Positions 5,062-6,675 of a stretch of 6,675 nucleotides of DNA are shown piece by piece; positions within the stretch are counted from its first letter, which is position 1; every line of letters begins with the position of its first letter. The notes under the pieces are model-generated. The model did not search any database and was not told the origin of the DNA. It worked only from the letters and a program-made list of their open reading frames with translations. The DNA is from an uncultured Bacilli bacterium. Lineage in GTDB: Bacteria; Bacillota_I; Bacilli_A; RF39; UBA660. The stretch lies in contig CALVRQ010000065.1 in NCBI GenBank assembly GCA_944358685.1, positions 1 to 6,675 on the forward strand, given 5' to 3'. The translations under genes were made by a program, and so were the position numbers.

Positions 5062-5909
5062 TAGTCACTCACCCTTTTTAACACCGTCACATAATCCAAA
5101 TCATCAAAATCCACTGAAGCCTCAACCTCAACTACTTTTGATAAATCAAAGTTATCTGTTGTAACATCCTTTACTTTACCAATCATAAGTCCACTTGGAA
5201 AAACCGTTCCCATTCCTGTTGTTACAACATCCGCACCTTTTGAAATATCTACATTTTCACTAATTCCTTCGACCGTATAAGTATTGCTATTAGAATCATA
5301 CATCGAAATTAATCCATAAACATAATCATCATCAGTCTTTATCTTAACACTTATCTTATCACTCATATGATCATTTGAAAGAAGTTGTACAGTACTAGAA
5401 TAATTACTAACTTTAGTAACCTTTCCAATTAATCCTTTAGGATTAACTACCGCCATATCTTTTTCAATCCCATTTTTGCTACCCTTATCTATTGTAACTT
5501 CCTCATACCAATAACCAATATTTCTTGATACAATCGTCGCATTCAAATAAACTTTATCACTTAAAATTGTATTTAATTCCAAAGTATCCTTTAATTTATC
5601 AATTTCACTTTTCAAATTATCATTCTGTGAAACAACAGAATCAATCTGTTCCTCTTTATTCTTTAATTCCTTATACTTTTCATATATATTTTCTTTTTCA
5701 ATCATAGCCTCTATATTATCATGCACAAAATTAAATGGTGCACTAACAACCTTTAAAACCACTGTTCCAATGTCTTTAGCCACTTTCTCGACTGGGTTTA
5801 AATCCCGGTCTTTTTGTAAAGAAATGGCCAAAACCACCAAAACTAAAGCAATAGCTATAACCACCAATATAAACAAATATCTTTTATCAAATCGTCTCTT
5901 TTTATACAT
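5061..5909 (-). CDS. mreC: Rod-shape-determining protein MreC
   Basis: MreC is a bitopic membrane scaffold that links MreB/MreD to the cell-wall synthases. From ATG 5909 it has 282 residues: a basic N terminus, one membrane helix (about 11-30), and an extracellular linker with a predicted coiled coil rich in Lys/Glu (about 70-112). The conserved beta domain follows, with IGYWYEEVTIDKGSKNGI, then AVVNPKGLIGKV, then TVQLLSNDHMSDKISVKI. Near the end is G-x-G-x-V-F-P-S-G-L-M-I-G-K-V. Start choice: ATG 5907-5909 sits 5 bases from GGGTGA; an in-frame GTG three codons upstream overlaps that ribosome site and is unlikely. The gene is coupled to mreD and lies right after radC, where Bacillus would have mreB first. 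Length is typical. Confidence 0.95.
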   Translation of the reverse strand: MYKKRRFDKRYLFILVVIAIALVLVVLAISLQKDRDLNPVEKVAKDIGTVVLKVVSAPFNFVHDNIEAMIEKENIYEKYKELKNKEEQIDSVVSQNDNLKSEIDKLKDTLELNTILSDKVYLNATIVSRNIGYWYEEVTIDKGSKNGIEKDMAVVNPKGLIGKVTKVSNYSSTVQLLSNDHMSDKISVKIKTDDDYVYGLISMYDSNSNTYTVEGISENVDISKGADVVTTGMGTVFPSGLMIGKVKDVTTDNFDLSKVVEVEASVDFDDLDYVTVLKRVSD

Positions 5910-5926
5910 AGCTGTCACCCATTAAA

Positions 5927-5955
5927 ATTATAATACATTTTGAAAATAAAACCAA
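5927..5955 (-). promoter_or_regulatory. Possible promoter upstream of mreC
   Basis: In the 46-bp gap between radC and mreC the minus strand carries TTGGTT (5950-5955), a 17-base spacer and a perfect TATAAT (5927-5932). The -35 matches only in its TTG. The start point would fall at about 5920, giving a leader of only about 11 bases that starts at the ribosome site, which is shorter than usual. It may serve mreCD in addition to read-through from radC, or be chance in A/T-rich DNA. Confidence 0.35.
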
Positions 5956-6636
5956 CTATATTTTTCCATTTTCTAAAAAACTATAGTACTTATCATCACC
6001 AATAATAATATGATCAATCACCTGAATCCCCATAATAACCCCAACTTCTCTAAGCCTAATTGTCATATTAATATCCTCTTTACTAGGCTTTACATCACCA
6101 CTTGGATGATTATGAACACATATAACCCCAGTCGCATTAATCAAATAAGCCTCTTTAAAAATATCTCTCGGATGAACTAAACTGTAATTAGCCGTTCCTA
6201 TAAATAATAACTTCTCCTCTATCACCTTTTTACCCGCATCTAAATATATACAGTAAAATTGCTCCTGAGAACTATTAATTTTACTTTTATAAAAATCAAA
6301 TACTTTATTAGTACTATTTAATCTAACTCCTTTTAAAGAGACTATTTTTCTATTCATTCGTTTACTAATCTCACTTAAAGCAAGTAACGTACACGCTTTA
6401 GCTTCCCCTATTCCTTTAATATTTTTAACCGCATGATAATTTATATTTTTTAAATTTTCAATGCCTCCAAAAACACTTAAAATATAAGATGACAACTCCT
6501 TAACCGACATATTTTTAACTCCCGTTTTCAAAATAATTGAAAGAAGCTCTTCATCACTTAAATTTTCTACTCCATAATTAATAAGACGTTCTCTAGGCCT
6601 TTCTGATAACGGTATTTCCTTCATTCTAACACTCAT
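5956..6636 (-). CDS. radC: RadC/YsxA family JAMM-domain protein
   Basis: RadC proteins have a helix-hairpin-helix N-terminal part and a C-terminal JAB1/MPN (JAMM) metal-binding domain. They are called DNA repair proteins, but the role is unproven and deletion often gives no phenotype. The 226 residues begin with the family signature KEIPLSERPRERL (6-18), followed by LSDEELLSIILKTG and the hairpin KGIGEAKA (74-81). The JAMM motif HNHPSG (175-180) continues to PSKED with Asp188, completing H-x-H-x(10)-D. Length is full. The ATG at 6636 has GAGGAG 8 bases upstream; a second ATG four codons in lacks a ribosome site. The start overlaps the stop of the upstream gene as ATGA. In Bacillus radC lies between maf and mreB, so its position next to mreC is ancestral. 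Confidence 0.95.
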   Translation of the reverse strand: MSVRMKEIPLSERPRERLINYGVENLSDEELLSIILKTGVKNMSVKELSSYILSVFGGIENLKNINYHAVKNIKGIGEAKACTLLALSEISKRMNRKIVSLKGVRLNSTNKVFDFYKSKINSSQEQFYCIYLDAGKKVIEEKLLFIGTANYSLVHPRDIFKEAYLINATGVICVHNHPSGDVKPSKEDINMTIRLREVGVIMGIQVIDHIIIGDDKYYSFLENGKI

Positions 6637-6675
6637 TCAACCAACTCCTCATATTTTGCTAAAACTTGATTACAA
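6633..6675 (-). CDS. C-terminal end of an unidentified upstream gene (partial)
   Basis: In the frame whose TGA stop (6633-6635) overlaps the radC ATG as ATGA, the minus strand encodes CNQVLAKYEELVE and then runs off the window. The 4-base overlap and the radC ribosome site (GAGGAG, coding for Glu-Glu here) are typical of translationally coupled genes. Too little is visible to name the product; by analogy with Bacillus order maf, or with other Firmicutes folC, would be candidates, but the residues do not decide. Confidence 0.5.
   Translation of the reverse strand, partial: CNQVLAKYEELVE

Noticed and set aside
5525..5707. Plus-strand frame inside mreC
   Set aside because: Antisense to the MreC coiled-coil region, with low-complexity composition and no ribosome site.
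1..6675. CRISPR array, tRNA, rRNA or complete insertion sequence
   Set aside because: No regularly spaced direct repeats, no cloverleaf with a GGTTCGAATCC-type arm and no transposase-like frame were seen on either strand.

Overview
The window is A+T-rich DNA from a low-GC Gram-positive bacterium of the Bacilli/Clostridia type. The evidence is strong AGGAGG-type ribosome sites, standard stop usage with Trp encoded by TGG, an L27 with a Prp-cleaved N-terminal extension, and a gene order that echoes the Bacillus radC-mreBCD-minCD-spoIVFAB-rplU-ysxB-rpmA cluster. MurF, MreC and MreD imply a walled, probably elongated cell. The SpoIVFA/SpoIVFB-like pair suggests a sporulating ancestor or a present endospore former. 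Genus cannot be assigned; an uncultured gut Bacilli lineage is a guess based on the pilin-like fragment.

Layout. Almost everything reads leftward on the minus strand. From the right edge: the last 13 codons of an unidentified gene overlap radC (DNA-repair-associated JAMM protein) as ATGA. Then come mreC and mreD (cell-shape scaffold), joined as TAATG. The next gene, murF, is inverted on the plus strand and its 3' end overlaps mreD's by 29 bp. Diverging from murF are spoIVFA-like (degenerate LytM regulator) and spoIVFB-like (membrane site-2 protease). The SpoIVFB frame appears to start at an AUU codon behind a strong Shine-Dalgarno sequence. Then comes rplU-prp-rpmA with its own extended -10 promoter, a structured leader (candidate L21 leader) and an intrinsic terminator.

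The left 900 bp differ. They hold a 216-codon open frame on the minus strand with no start codon in its first 131 codons. It encodes the C-terminal domain of a secreted, pilin-like Firmicutes surface protein (DUF6273-like fold pattern). It is followed by two hairpins and preceded by a dyad-symmetric spacer. It looks like a 5'-truncated gene copy, either decayed or a silent cassette.

Functional links: MurF completes the peptidoglycan precursor and MreC/MreD organise wall elongation. The SpoIVF pair would activate mother-cell sigma-K or a similar membrane substrate. Prp matures L27, encoded by the next gene. Compared with Bacillus, mreB is missing between radC and mreC, and minCD is missing at the position where the inverted murF sits.
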